This document shows, piece by piece, positions 1 to 6,621 of a DNA stretch of 8,327 bases. The notes below the pieces were generated by a model, which worked only from the letters and a program-made list of their open reading frames with translations, had not been told where the DNA came from and did no database searches. Location: positions 1-8,327 of the forward strand of contig JAJXVP010000112.1 of NCBI GenBank assembly GCA_021782055.1, in the 5' to 3' direction. This stretch comes from a bacterium. GTDB lineage: Bacteria > Spirochaetota > Spirochaetia > JABEVK01. Both the position numbers and the translations under genes were made by a program. Within the stretch, counting starts at the first letter, position 1. Each line of letters starts with the position of its first letter.

Positions 1-22
1 ATTGCCTGAATAACAACACCAT

Positions 23-38
23 AAAGGGCCGCCCTTTT
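23..38 (+). terminator. possible short hairpin terminator at the left edge
   Basis: AAAGGG (23-28) pairs with CCCTTT (32-37) across a 3-nt loop, followed by one further T and then CATG. The stem is only 6 bp and the T run is short. It could end a gene lying to the left of the window, but no such gene is visible, so this is a weak call. Confidence 0.22.
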
Positions 39-80
39 CATGTCAAAAGCGGAACTCGGAAACCGATGATTTCCGGAACT

Positions 81-96
81 TTATCACCGGTGATAA
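81..96. promoter_or_regulatory. 16-bp perfect palindrome, candidate operator upstream of the oxidoreductase
   Basis: TTATCACCGGTGATAA is a perfect inverted repeat with no spacer, ending 110 bp before the ATG at 207. It sits among other symmetries. CGGAAA (57-62) and TTTCCG (70-75) form an inverted repeat, CGGAACT occurs twice (50-56 and 74-80), and GGTG-ATAA-CACC (89-100) overlaps its right half. Palindromes of this size upstream of a single-gene redox enzyme are typical sites for dimeric repressors such as TetR- or MarR-type proteins. No regulator gene is in the window, and no clear sigma-70 promoter was found next to it. The palindrome is observed; its function as an operator is inferred. 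Confidence 0.42.
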
Positions 97-196
97 CACC
101 TGTTTTTACTTTGGCTTAAATCTAATTCATCGCAAGGGACGAAGCAAGGAAAGATTCATCTTTGACTTCTTGGTTTTCCCTGACCATTTTAGAACC

Positions 197-201
197 AGGA
201 G
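197..201 (+). promoter_or_regulatory. ribosome binding site that sets the oxidoreductase start
   Basis: AGGAG lies 5 nt before the ATG at 207. An in-frame ATG at 162 would add 15 residues that do not resemble the family N-terminus and lacks an equally good site, so 207 is preferred. Confidence 0.7.
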
Positions 202-206
202 AACTT

Positions 207-1154
207 ATGAAAGCTGTTATCATTCGGGCCTTTGGCTCTGCCGACCAACTGGAGCTGGCGTCGATGCCCAAGCCTGAACCCGGTCCTCGTCAAGTTTTAG
301 TTAAAGTCATGGCCGCCTCGGTTAACCCGGTAGACTATAAAATTCGCGAGCATGGCTCCTGGGCTGGGGTTCCCATGCCGGCCATCTTGGGTTATGACGC
401 CGCCGGCGTTGTTGAAGCGGTAGGTCAACAAGTGACACGTTTTAAGCCAGGAGATGAGGTGTTTTATAGCGCACGGATTTTTGGACGCCAGGGTACCTAT
501 GCCGAATATCATGTTGAAGACGAAGATATTCTGGCATTGAAACCGGCCAAGTTGACCTGGGAAGAAGCCGCCAGCCTCCCCCTTGCGGCTATTACCGCTT
601 ACGACACCATCGTCACCTTTTTTCAAACCAAAGTCGGCGACACGGTCTTGGTACACGCCGGCGCCGGAGGTGTGGGCAACTTTGCCGTTCAATTGGCTAA
701 AGCGGCAGGCGCGCGTGTCTTGGCAACGGGACGCAGTGTGAACCATGAGCTGATTCGAAGTCTGGGTGCTGACGCAGTCATCGATTACCAAAAAGTTCGC
801 TTTGAAGACGAAGTTCTCCAGTTGACCGGGGGCAGGGGGGTAGACGCCGTTTTTGATACCGTGGGGGGAGATACGATTAGCCGTTCTATCAAGGCGGTTC
901 GTCCCTATGGAAAGCTTTCAACTGTGGTAAGTTTGGCAGGCGAGCTTAATGGCATGCAACCCAAAAACCTCACCCTCTATTTTGGCTTTATGGAACGAAC
1001 TCAGCAAAAAATTGAGGCGCTCAAGACCTTGGTGGAACGCGGTCAACTCCGGCCCCTCATTGACTCCGTCTACCCGCTCGAGAAAACAGCCGAGGCACAG
1101 CGACGACTGGAAGCCGGCGGAGTCAGGGGGAAAATTGTTCTAAAGGTGGGCTAA
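207..1154 (+). CDS. zinc-independent quinone oxidoreductase-like MDR protein, NAD(P)H-dependent
   Basis: A 315-residue cytosolic enzyme of the medium-chain dehydrogenase/reductase superfamily, quinone oxidoreductase branch. Members reduce quinones or activated enones with NADPH. The N-terminal GroES-like fold carries SVNPVDYKIR (38-47), GYDAAGVV (62-69) and PGDEVF (81-86). The Rossmann fold has the nucleotide loop AGAGGVG (151-157) and later GRGVDAVFD (209-217). The C-terminus has the typical GKIVLKV ending. There is no cysteine cluster for structural zinc and no catalytic zinc Cys/His set, which places it among the zinc-free members. The length is normal for the family. It stands alone: the next gene is convergent, and a palindrome upstream suggests local control. 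G+C is higher than in the genes to its right. The exact substrate cannot be read from the sequence; it could be a general NADP-dependent oxidoreductase. The family call is sure, the substrate is not. Confidence 0.93.
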   Translation: MKAVIIRAFGSADQLELASMPKPEPGPRQVLVKVMAASVNPVDYKIREHGSWAGVPMPAILGYDAAGVVEAVGQQVTRFKPGDEVFYSARIFGRQGTYAEYHVEDEDILALKPAKLTWEEAASLPLAAITAYDTIVTFFQTKVGDTVLVHAGAGGVGNFAVQLAKAAGARVLATGRSVNHELIRSLGADAVIDYQKVRFEDEVLQLTGGRGVDAVFDTVGGDTISRSIKAVRPYGKLSTVVSLAGELNGMQPKNLTLYFGFMERTQQKIEALKTLVERGQLRPLIDSVYPLEKTAEAQRRLEAGGVRGKIVLKVG

Positions 1155-1161
1155 ATTGCCA

Positions 1162-1184
1162 AACACGGGGTTGTGCCCCGTGTT
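1162..1184. terminator. hairpin between convergent genes, likely bidirectional terminator
   Basis: AACACGGGG (1162-1170) and CCCCGTGTT (1176-1184) form a perfect 9-bp stem with a TTGTG loop, starting 7 bp after the oxidoreductase stop. The T tracts are poor on both sides (TTGCTTAAGTTTG on the plus strand, TTTGGCAATTT on the minus strand). Termination may therefore be inefficient or factor-assisted, or the hairpin may mainly stabilise a 3' end. Its place between convergent stop codons supports a role for both genes. Confidence 0.6.
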
Positions 1185-1188
1185 GCTT

Positions 1189-1269
1189 AAGTTTGTGATT
1201 ACAAACTGTTTAGATGTAATCAGTAAGTCGGCAAGTTTGTGCTTACATAGTGTCGCTAAATAGACGTAA
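1189..1269. repeat. degenerate direct repeat with nested inverted repeats
   Basis: AAGTTTGTGATTACA (1189-1203) recurs as AAGTTTGTGCTTACA (1233-1247), 44 bp later. The match continues to 18 of 21 positions. A second block, TAGATGTAA (1211-1219), recurs as TAGACGTAA (1261-1269). In the first copy two inverted repeats overlap: AGTTTGT/ACAAACT (1190-1196 and 1201-1207) and TGATTACA/TGTAATCA (1196-1203 and 1215-1222). This fills most of the gap before the protease stop. It may be a decayed tandem duplication or a pair of protein-binding sites. The function is unknown. Confidence 0.5.
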
Positions 1270-1319
1270 AACCGTTTTGATTTAAGCTTAATCTTGGCGA
1301 GAATTTCTTAGGGAGGACT

Positions 1320-3458
1320 CTACCACAAGCTAAGTCGGAACCCAAACCCATTGGGTTCAAAAAGTGGCAGAACTTTCATTGCAGTGGGTGCTTTGTTTGG
1401 TTTTGTAGGAACCGAATTCGGTGTTGCGATAAGATACAAGCCAACTGCTGAGGCAACAAGCCCGACGACACCGATTACAATTCCACTCATGTATTCTGTA
1501 TAGGCTTGGTCCTTCCAATTGGAGTAGTCGGAATACGTCGAAGTTTGGGCAACAGCGACCGAGTCTTGCCCGTTGTAAAATCCATAACCTGCGAGTCCCG
1601 ACCCAGCGACAAAGAGTCCTAGCCCGGTCCACATCGTTATGCTTCCTATGCTACGTTCACTCAAGTTTCTGTTTGGCAAAAGCTTAGTTGTTTCGCCATT
1701 GTTGATGTTAACCCAATTGTTGACATAAGGCGCCCAGCCTTTTTGGTAGATTGTTACCTGGTGGGTACCTACATGAATCTGGTAGAAGTGGTTAGGCCCA
1801 CCGTTTGTTTTTTTTCCATCAATGATCACCGATGCGTCTGAAGGCAGATTTAAAAGTTCTAGCTTGCCCACGGCCCAAAAAGGCCTGGCGTTAAGCGTTA
1901 CTTTATCACCAATAACCTGAATTTGAATAAGCCCAGCGTTATAGGTTTCATTTTTTTTCCATTGAATCGTCCACTTTCCGGGAGGCAATTGAAATGTATC
2001 ACCTTTTTTGAATTTGAATTCTAGGTTTCCTGAGGTCGCTTCAAGGTTGGGGCGACGGCCAGGTCCGTTAAAATCTACAGGGATCTCGGGAATACCTTCA
2101 AAATTTACCGCAGAGATTTTATCTTTTGAAACAGATACGGTTTGAATAAAGTTTTTAAAATAAACGGATTTTGCTTCAACCTTTACCGTGTGTTCTCCGA
2201 CAGCGAGTTTAGTTTTGAGCGGAGTCTTCCCAAGCTTTACGCCGTCAATTATGACAGCGGAACCCGGAGGTGTAGAACTTACCTTTAATTCACCATGAAA
2301 GTGATGCCAAGGGAAGCGAATGTCCGTTGAGCCTTGGATGTTGGGAATAACTCTTAATTTTACTTTAAAATAGCCGTTTGCCTTCTCAACTTTTAAAGTA
2401 AATGAAGGTTTTGTCGCATTATAGACCAAAGGGGTTTTTCCAATTTCATTTCCATCGACATAAACAGCGCAACCTTTCATTTGGTCTAAAACGATTGTAG
2501 ACGCTACTTCCCATTCTCCTAGGGCGTTTTGGTGCAAAAGAAATTCACTAGGCAGGCTAGCGACACTCTCCGGAGCAACAAGTTTCAGCTTAGAGAAACC
2601 TTTGTCATTAAGAAATTGGCGAACTTTTTTTGCCGAAATTGAAAAGAATATGCTGCTAGCATTCTTAATTTCAGCGGTATTTACACCTATAACTATCCCA
2701 TGGGTGTTCAACAGAGGCCCGCCGGAATCACCGGGATTGATGGTAGCTGTATGTTGGATGTGATAGCTGGCGTTCCGAAGGGCCGAAATGGTTCCTTCTG
2801 TAAAAGTAGGTTCGAGGTCTTTAAAGGCTAAGTCCATCCAAAACCCCAGGGGATACCCTAGGCTGTAGACAGTATCTCCGACTTGTTCAGAATCATTGTC
2901 TAAAAGGGCTAGAGGACGACTAGATATTCCATTTACCTCAAGCAAAGCTAAATCAGCTTTTGCATCGCTGGCAACGACTTGAGCAGAGTATGAGTGTTTA
3001 TCATGAGTTCTGATGCGAAGTTGATATTGACCGCGGTGAATTGCATCCGTGAAATCGGCTTTAAGTACGGTTCGTTCAGCCCAACTTAGGACAGAGTCGT
3101 CAACATGTCGATCAAAATAATCATCAATAGCCGCAATCATGAAGTGACGGTACTGTACCTCGTGTTCTCGATTTATGACATGATAATTCGTGATAATATG
3201 TCCTGCCGAGTCAATAAAAAAGCCAGACCCTTGTTCGATTGGTATGAACAATCCGCCGACCTTCTTTTTAATTAGTCTTTCAAATTTGTCCAGAATGTCT
3301 TTTTGGGGAAATGCGTTTTTTGGAAGGACTACTCCTTGTTGAACATAAACGACACTGGCAACCGAAGATTGGTAGACAGCCGTACCAAGATTATTTCCCA
3401 GAAGCCAACTCGAAACGCCTATGCTTAGACACAACAGCGAAAAAAAACGTTTTCCCAC
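1320..3458 (-). CDS. secreted trypsin-like (HtrA-type) serine protease with PEGA domains and C-terminal membrane helices
   Basis: A 712-residue protein from the GTG at 3458. A signal peptide or N-terminal anchor (hydrophobic residues 5-20) is followed by a chymotrypsin-fold protease of the DegP/HtrA type. The catalytic triad is His93 (in TNYHVI), Asp169 (in ADLALLEV) and Ser245 (in NPGDSGGP). About 75 residues separate His and Asp, against about 30 in E. coli DegP, so there is an insertion of roughly 45 residues. No PDZ domain follows. Instead there are PEGA-type beta modules: about 318-373 (YVDGNEIGKTPL), 387-437 (IIDGVKLGKTPL, the clearest) and a degenerate one at 531-586. Two hydrophobic helices (about 605-628 and 657-679) come near the C-terminus. 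The triad should act in the periplasm, with PEGA modules perhaps binding peptidoglycan or surface partners. G+C is low. It is divergent from the repeat lipoprotein. Active protease: likely. Substrate: unknown. Confidence 0.9.
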   Translation of the reverse strand: MGKRFFSLLCLSIGVSSWLLGNNLGTAVYQSSVASVVYVQQGVVLPKNAFPQKDILDKFERLIKKKVGGLFIPIEQGSGFFIDSAGHIITNYHVINREHEVQYRHFMIAAIDDYFDRHVDDSVLSWAERTVLKADFTDAIHRGQYQLRIRTHDKHSYSAQVVASDAKADLALLEVNGISSRPLALLDNDSEQVGDTVYSLGYPLGFWMDLAFKDLEPTFTEGTISALRNASYHIQHTATINPGDSGGPLLNTHGIVIGVNTAEIKNASSIFFSISAKKVRQFLNDKGFSKLKLVAPESVASLPSEFLLHQNALGEWEVASTIVLDQMKGCAVYVDGNEIGKTPLVYNATKPSFTLKVEKANGYFKVKLRVIPNIQGSTDIRFPWHHFHGELKVSSTPPGSAVIIDGVKLGKTPLKTKLAVGEHTVKVEAKSVYFKNFIQTVSVSKDKISAVNFEGIPEIPVDFNGPGRRPNLEATSGNLEFKFKKGDTFQLPPGKWTIQWKKNETYNAGLIQIQVIGDKVTLNARPFWAVGKLELLNLPSDASVIIDGKKTNGGPNHFYQIHVGTHQVTIYQKGWAPYVNNWVNINNGETTKLLPNRNLSERSIGSITMWTGLGLFVAGSGLAGYGFYNGQDSVAVAQTSTYSDYSNWKDQAYTEYMSGIVIGVVGLVASAVGLYLIATPNSVPTKPNKAPTAMKVLPLFEPNGFGFRLSLW

Positions 3459-3464
3459 GGACAA

Positions 3465-3469
3465 CTCCT
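3465..3469 (-). promoter_or_regulatory. ribosome binding site that sets the protease start at GTG 3458
   Basis: On the minus strand AGGAG is followed by TTGTCC and then GTG. The in-frame TTG at 3464 directly touches AGGAG and leaves no spacing, whereas GTG at 3458 has a normal 6-nt spacer. The start is therefore placed at 3458, two codons inside the longest frame. Confidence 0.72.
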
Positions 3470-3470
3470 G

Positions 3471-3585
3471 AATTCGGTCTTCGAAAAATCTTATAGCCCT
3501 TCTTCACTTTTGACAATCTTTTTGAGAACTGAAACGGTAAAGAAAAATTTTGAGTTTTGTGTTGTTCCTAAGACAAATTCGGTCT
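3471..3585. repeat. 10-bp direct repeat in the divergent promoter region
   Basis: AATTCGGTCT occurs at 3471-3480 and again at 3576-3585, 105 bp apart. The first copy lies in the predicted leader of the protease gene. The second runs into the predicted -10 of the lipoprotein promoter. The copies are identical and share a G-plus-A-rich stretch just downstream. This is a possible binding site for a common regulator, but two 10-bp copies alone are modest evidence. Confidence 0.4.
3488..3516 (-). promoter_or_regulatory. sigma-70-like promoter of the protease gene
   Basis: Minus strand: -35 TTGTCA (3516-3511), a 17-bp spacer and -10 TAAGAT (3493-3488). An overlapping TATAAG gives an alternative -10 with a shorter spacer. 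The predicted start near 3481 leaves a leader of about 23 nt that still contains the ribosome binding site. Confidence 0.55.
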
Positions 3586-3590
3586 AAGAT
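3562..3590 (+). promoter_or_regulatory. candidate sigma-70-like promoter of the repeat lipoprotein
   Basis: -35 TTGTTC (3562-3567), a 17-bp spacer and -10 TAAGAT (3585-3590), with a predicted start near 3597, about 30 nt before the ATG. The -10 hexamer is the same as in the divergent protease promoter. A perfect TTGACA also exists at 3510-3515 on this strand, but no good -10 follows it at the normal distance. Confidence 0.4.
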
Positions 3591-3627
3591 GAAAAAACAT
3601 ACAGTTTTGAGTCGGTAGGAGTGTAGA

Positions 3628-5904
3628 ATGCGTGCGTTACATTGCATTTTTCTTGTCCTGGTTACGCTGATCTTTGCGGCCTGTTCAACACCCACAAAGC
3701 TGACGTCAAATCAATATGGTTCCCAAAAATACAACCTTCCGCCGTTGCTTGCCTCTGGGGCCTCGGTTTCAGTTAGTCTCACCCCGGGCCAAGACACGTG
3801 GTTATACGTCCCTGTGAGTTCGGGGGGGATTTACAGTATAACGGCTACTGGTGCAACAAGTGGATCAATGTTGACAGTCTATCATGCCGACAAAACAACA
3901 CCTCTTCTTAACGCAGTCAATGTTTCAACGAACCCGGTATTTCAAGCCACAGCCAACGAGAATGCTTTTGTTAAAGTTGATTTGCCCAGCGGGGCGGCGG
4001 CTACAACGCTTACGTTAAATTGTGTTTCTTACCAAGCACTGTCGAGTAGCAATTCCGTCGCTGGAGTGGTCACACCTCAGTCTTCCTTCTTTTGTGCTAT
4101 TCCCGTTGTAGCTGGTCACGTTTATCAGATTGCATCTTCTAACTACTCTGTAGGTATCGGACTTTACCAGACGGATAGAACGACGGTAGTTACGACTATT
4201 TCTAACAGCTATACAAATCTCAACGATTTGGTCTACGTTGCAAAAAGTTCTACGTTGCTGTTTCTCGAGGTTGTCTGTGGACCAAATGACCTTACTGATA
4301 ACTTTATGTTAACCTCGTCAGATCAGACTTTAACGGCCTTGACTTCAGGGGGTTGGCAAAACGGAACTATTGCCTCAGGTCAAACTCTTTGGTATTCATT
4401 TGCGGTAACGGCCGGAACAACGTACAGTTTTAGCATAAATTCATTGTCTGAAGGGGATGGTACTCAAACCGGCGGGATATCGGCAAATATTTACAAAGGG
4501 GATCTTTCGACTACGTATTTAAGTGACGTTATCTTTGCGTTCAATGTTCCTGAAACCTTTACAGCAACGGCTACTGAGACTATCTATATTAGCGTTTCGT
4601 TTTACTCTACTCCAGGAACCTTCAGTATTAAAATAGACCCACCAACTCCGCCAACAGCTCTTACATCGGGGACGGTACAACAGAGTTCGATTGGTATTTA
4701 TCAGGCGCTATGGTATACTTTCAACGTTTCAGCTGGCGTCCCCTACAATATTCTTGTGGACTCAGGAGGAACAGATACCGCAGTTGTACGCTTATATGTT
4801 TATCATGCCGACAAAACAACTTCTGTTTCTTTGCTTTCTCAAGGAAGTAAAACAACTACGTTTTTCTCAACAGTAGCTGAGACCTTGTATATCAAGGTAA
4901 GTGCCTCAGCTAGCGGAAGTTTTACACTTCTCGCTGAGCCAAATACTTTAACTGCTTTAACAGCAGGCACGTGGAGAAATGATACTATTTCACTAACTCC
5001 GCTTTGGTATACGTTTAATGTTGTTGCGGGTACTTCATATGATTTTAAATTAAATTCGGCATCAGGAGGTGATGGGACGAAAACGGGAACTGTTCAAGCA
5101 ACGATTTTTAGACCCGATGGTACAACTTATGTACAAAATGAAACCTCAGGCTCAACTAGCTTTATAGCAAAGGCTTCAGAAGCAATTTGTATCGAAATCT
5201 CCGAGTATTTTTCTGCAGGCACTTTTGCAGTTGAAGTTCAGCCTACACCGTTTTCAACGCTGACTCTTAATACCTGGCAAAATGGCTCGTTTTCTTGGTC
5301 GACAACAACTGAATGGTACACCTTTTCAGCAACGGCGGGCACCCTTTATAATTTATTTATTGACGACGAATATAATACATCAACAATGTCAACCGTTGTC
5401 TCGGTCAACATTTACCATTCTGACAAAGCTACTCCCATAGGGAACACGATTTGGAATTCCTCACTGTCGAATTATCCGTTTACCTTTGCAACTCAATCAG
5501 CTGAGACAATCTACGTTGCCGTCAATTTTTATTCAGGATCGACCAACGGCAATTACGCATTCGATGTGCAACCGTTGGCTGGAGTTTCAAGTTTGACCGC
5601 CGGGACCTGGACTTCTGGGATTTTGCCTGCCGCAAAAGCAGAAAGCTGGTTTGAGTTTAATGGCATTGCGGGAACTACCTATACGATTACCTGGAATGAT
5701 GCCATCGACGGAGATAAAACCTATACAGGGAGCGTCAAAGTATCAGCATTCCACGGTGATGCGGCAACATCCTATTTTAGCAACGCCACGGCGGGGTACA
5801 CAACGCCTCAAGCTTTCACTGCCACCGCGACAGAGCCAGTTTATATTCTTGTTACCGGAGCAACTACCTCCTCAACGGGTACCTTTGCGATCCAATACCA
5901 TTAG
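3628..5904 (+). CDS. large repeat lipoprotein with about seven PPC-like beta-sandwich domains
   Basis: A 758-residue exported lipoprotein of unknown function. The start is ATG 3628, with AGGAG (3617-3621) 6 nt upstream. Residues 1-18 are a lipoprotein signal ending in IFAA before Cys19, with Ser at +2, which favours the outer membrane. The mature protein is built of about seven repeats of 95-107 residues: near 36-131, 136-230, 234-338, 343-438, 440-539, 543-649 and 653-758. The repeat pattern is a Trp or Gly turn (GTW.NG), then LWYTFNVTAGT.Y, a GGDGT-like acidic turn, a strand with IYHADKTT, and a closing ATATETIYI.V...GTF.I. This resembles bacterial pre-peptidase C-terminal (PPC) beta-sandwich domains. 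The acidic turns could bind calcium (inference). No catalytic domain is present. Repeats 1 and 2 are the most diverged. It is divergent from the protease and convergent with the barrel gene. It is probably a surface adhesin, scaffold or structural protein. Confidence 0.88.
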   Translation: MRALHCIFLVLVTLIFAACSTPTKLTSNQYGSQKYNLPPLLASGASVSVSLTPGQDTWLYVPVSSGGIYSITATGATSGSMLTVYHADKTTPLLNAVNVSTNPVFQATANENAFVKVDLPSGAAATTLTLNCVSYQALSSSNSVAGVVTPQSSFFCAIPVVAGHVYQIASSNYSVGIGLYQTDRTTVVTTISNSYTNLNDLVYVAKSSTLLFLEVVCGPNDLTDNFMLTSSDQTLTALTSGGWQNGTIASGQTLWYSFAVTAGTTYSFSINSLSEGDGTQTGGISANIYKGDLSTTYLSDVIFAFNVPETFTATATETIYISVSFYSTPGTFSIKIDPPTPPTALTSGTVQQSSIGIYQALWYTFNVSAGVPYNILVDSGGTDTAVVRLYVYHADKTTSVSLLSQGSKTTTFFSTVAETLYIKVSASASGSFTLLAEPNTLTALTAGTWRNDTISLTPLWYTFNVVAGTSYDFKLNSASGGDGTKTGTVQATIFRPDGTTYVQNETSGSTSFIAKASEAICIEISEYFSAGTFAVEVQPTPFSTLTLNTWQNGSFSWSTTTEWYTFSATAGTLYNLFIDDEYNTSTMSTVVSVNIYHSDKATPIGNTIWNSSLSNYPFTFATQSAETIYVAVNFYSGSTNGNYAFDVQPLAGVSSLTAGTWTSGILPAAKAESWFEFNGIAGTTYTITWNDAIDGDKTYTGSVKVSAFHGDAATSYFSNATAGYTTPQAFTATATEPVYILVTGATTSSTGTFAIQYH
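3733..5901 (+). repeat. seven tandem protein-coding repeats of about 285-320 bp
   Basis: The units begin near 3733, 4033, 4327, 4654, 4945, 5254 and 5584. They are recognisable at protein level by WYTF-V-AGT-Y and ATATETIYI-V motifs, but at DNA level most have drifted far apart. This points to an old amplification followed by divergence. Units 3, 5 and 7 share the longest GDGT/TG(T,S)V segment. Unit 4 lacks it and is shorter. Confidence 0.75.
3880..4820 (+). repeat. 20-bp exact direct repeat inside the lipoprotein gene
   Basis: TATCATGCCGACAAAACAAC is found at 3880-3899 (repeat unit 1) and 4801-4820 (repeat unit 4), exactly 921 bp (307 codons) apart and in the same frame, coding for YHADKTT. 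The surrounding DNA is much less alike. A recombination across it would delete 307 codons without a frameshift. Confidence 0.75.
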
Positions 5905-5961
5905 CGTTCTGGGTAGTTGAGGTTTTGTGGTTAAAGTTATACGTTTTTAGTTGCCTTTAAA

Positions 5962-6621
5962 TTAGAAAACATACCCGACTTCTAAGCCGCCACGGAAGGC
6001 AACGACACTGGAAGAGGTGTAGGTACCGGGAGAATAATAGCTATCAGACAATTTTGCGTTTAATCCAATTCCTAAATCTAAAGGAACGCGAACGACGATT
6101 TGAGGTGTCGTTATGAAGTCTAGATCAGTACCGACAGTGATGAAAACTGGACTAACCTGCTGTTTGGCATCTGAGGTCGAAGGCGGATTGCCTCCTAAGG
6201 TACCTCCGATGTATTGTTCATATAAAATTCCCACTTTAGGAGCAAAGGAAAACATTTCATTAATTTGAAAAGGATATTTAAATTCTGCACTAATTTCCAA
6301 GTTTTGCAAAGCATTTGTAGCGGATTGTGAAGAGTTGAAGCCAAGATAAGAAACTGTTTCAGTAGCATTGCCCTTGCCAAATTGAAAGCCAAAGGCAAAG
6401 GTGAAATATTGAGTGATATCAAAGAAAGCGTTAATTCCCACAGAAGAATAGTTCGTGGTAAGGTCAGCAGTAGAACCGTTATAGCTAGATTGCTGGTCGT
6501 TCGAATAGTCTAGGGCACTAACACCTGCACCTATCGTGTCTTTTAACGGAACCTTCTCAGCAAAGGCTACCGTTGCACCAAACCACATTAAACTAATTGC
6601 AATTAGAAAGAAAAGCTTCAT
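5962..6621 (-). CDS. small outer-membrane beta-barrel protein (OmpA/OmpW-like size), porin-family type
   Basis: A 219-residue protein from ATG 6621. A classical signal peptide (1-21) ends in AFA before Glu22. The mature chain of about 198 residues has alternating strands, for example SSVGINAFFDI, FTFAFGFQFGKG, ISAEFKYPF, FAPKVGILYEQY, RVPLDLGIGLNAKL and VVAFRGGLEVGYVF. Strands are separated by Ser/Asn/Gly-rich loops, and there is no cysteine. The last residue is Phe in a Gly-Tyr-Val-Phe end, the usual recognition signal for the BAM assembly machinery. The size fits an eight-stranded barrel. It converges on the repeat lipoprotein with only 57 bp between stop codons and no clear terminator there. 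It is preceded by a promoter with a perfect -35 that overlaps a Fur-like sequence. The specific role (pore, adhesin or structural) is unknown. Confidence 0.82.
   Translation of the reverse strand: MKLFFLIAISLMWFGATVAFAEKVPLKDTIGAGVSALDYSNDQQSSYNGSTADLTTNYSSVGINAFFDITQYFTFAFGFQFGKGNATETVSYLGFNSSQSATNALQNLEISAEFKYPFQINEMFSFAPKVGILYEQYIGGTLGGNPPSTSDAKQQVSPVFITVGTDLDFITTPQIVVRVPLDLGIGLNAKLSDSYYSPGTYTSSSVVAFRGGLEVGYVF

Noticed and set aside
81..96. Resemblance of the palindrome halves (TATCACC/GGTGATA) to lambda-type repressor operators
   Set aside because: The halves abut without the central spacer of such operators, and no phage gene is present. The likeness is probably chance.
162..206. Longer oxidoreductase starting at ATG 162
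   Set aside because: The extra 15 residues do not look like the family N-terminus, and ATG 207 has AGGAG at good spacing followed by the typical MKAVIIRAFG start.
297..791. Open frame on the minus strand inside the oxidoreductase, and similar frames at 949-1143, 1357-1632, 3504-3695, 4691-4876, 5651-5920, 6195-6422, 7448-7747 and 7894-8139
   Set aside because: All overlap well-supported genes or a promoter region, show no recognisable domain or ribosome binding site, and are explained as shadows of the true coding frames.
1311..1317. GGGAGGA on the plus strand as a ribosome binding site
   Set aside because: No start codon follows at a suitable distance, and the downstream sequence is the protease gene on the other strand.
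1411..1422. ACCGAATTCGGT, a 12-bp palindrome
   Set aside because: It is inside the protease coding sequence and best explained by codons around an EcoRI-like hexamer. Nothing suggests a regulatory use.
3459..3464. TTG at 3464 as the protease start
   Set aside because: It directly adjoins the AGGAG sequence. GTG at 3458 has proper 6-nt spacing.
5905..5961. Bidirectional terminator between the lipoprotein and barrel genes (TTAAAG...CTTTAA)
   Set aside because: The arms are only 6 bp of A/T-rich sequence with an 18-nt loop, too weak to call. How these two genes terminate is not evident.
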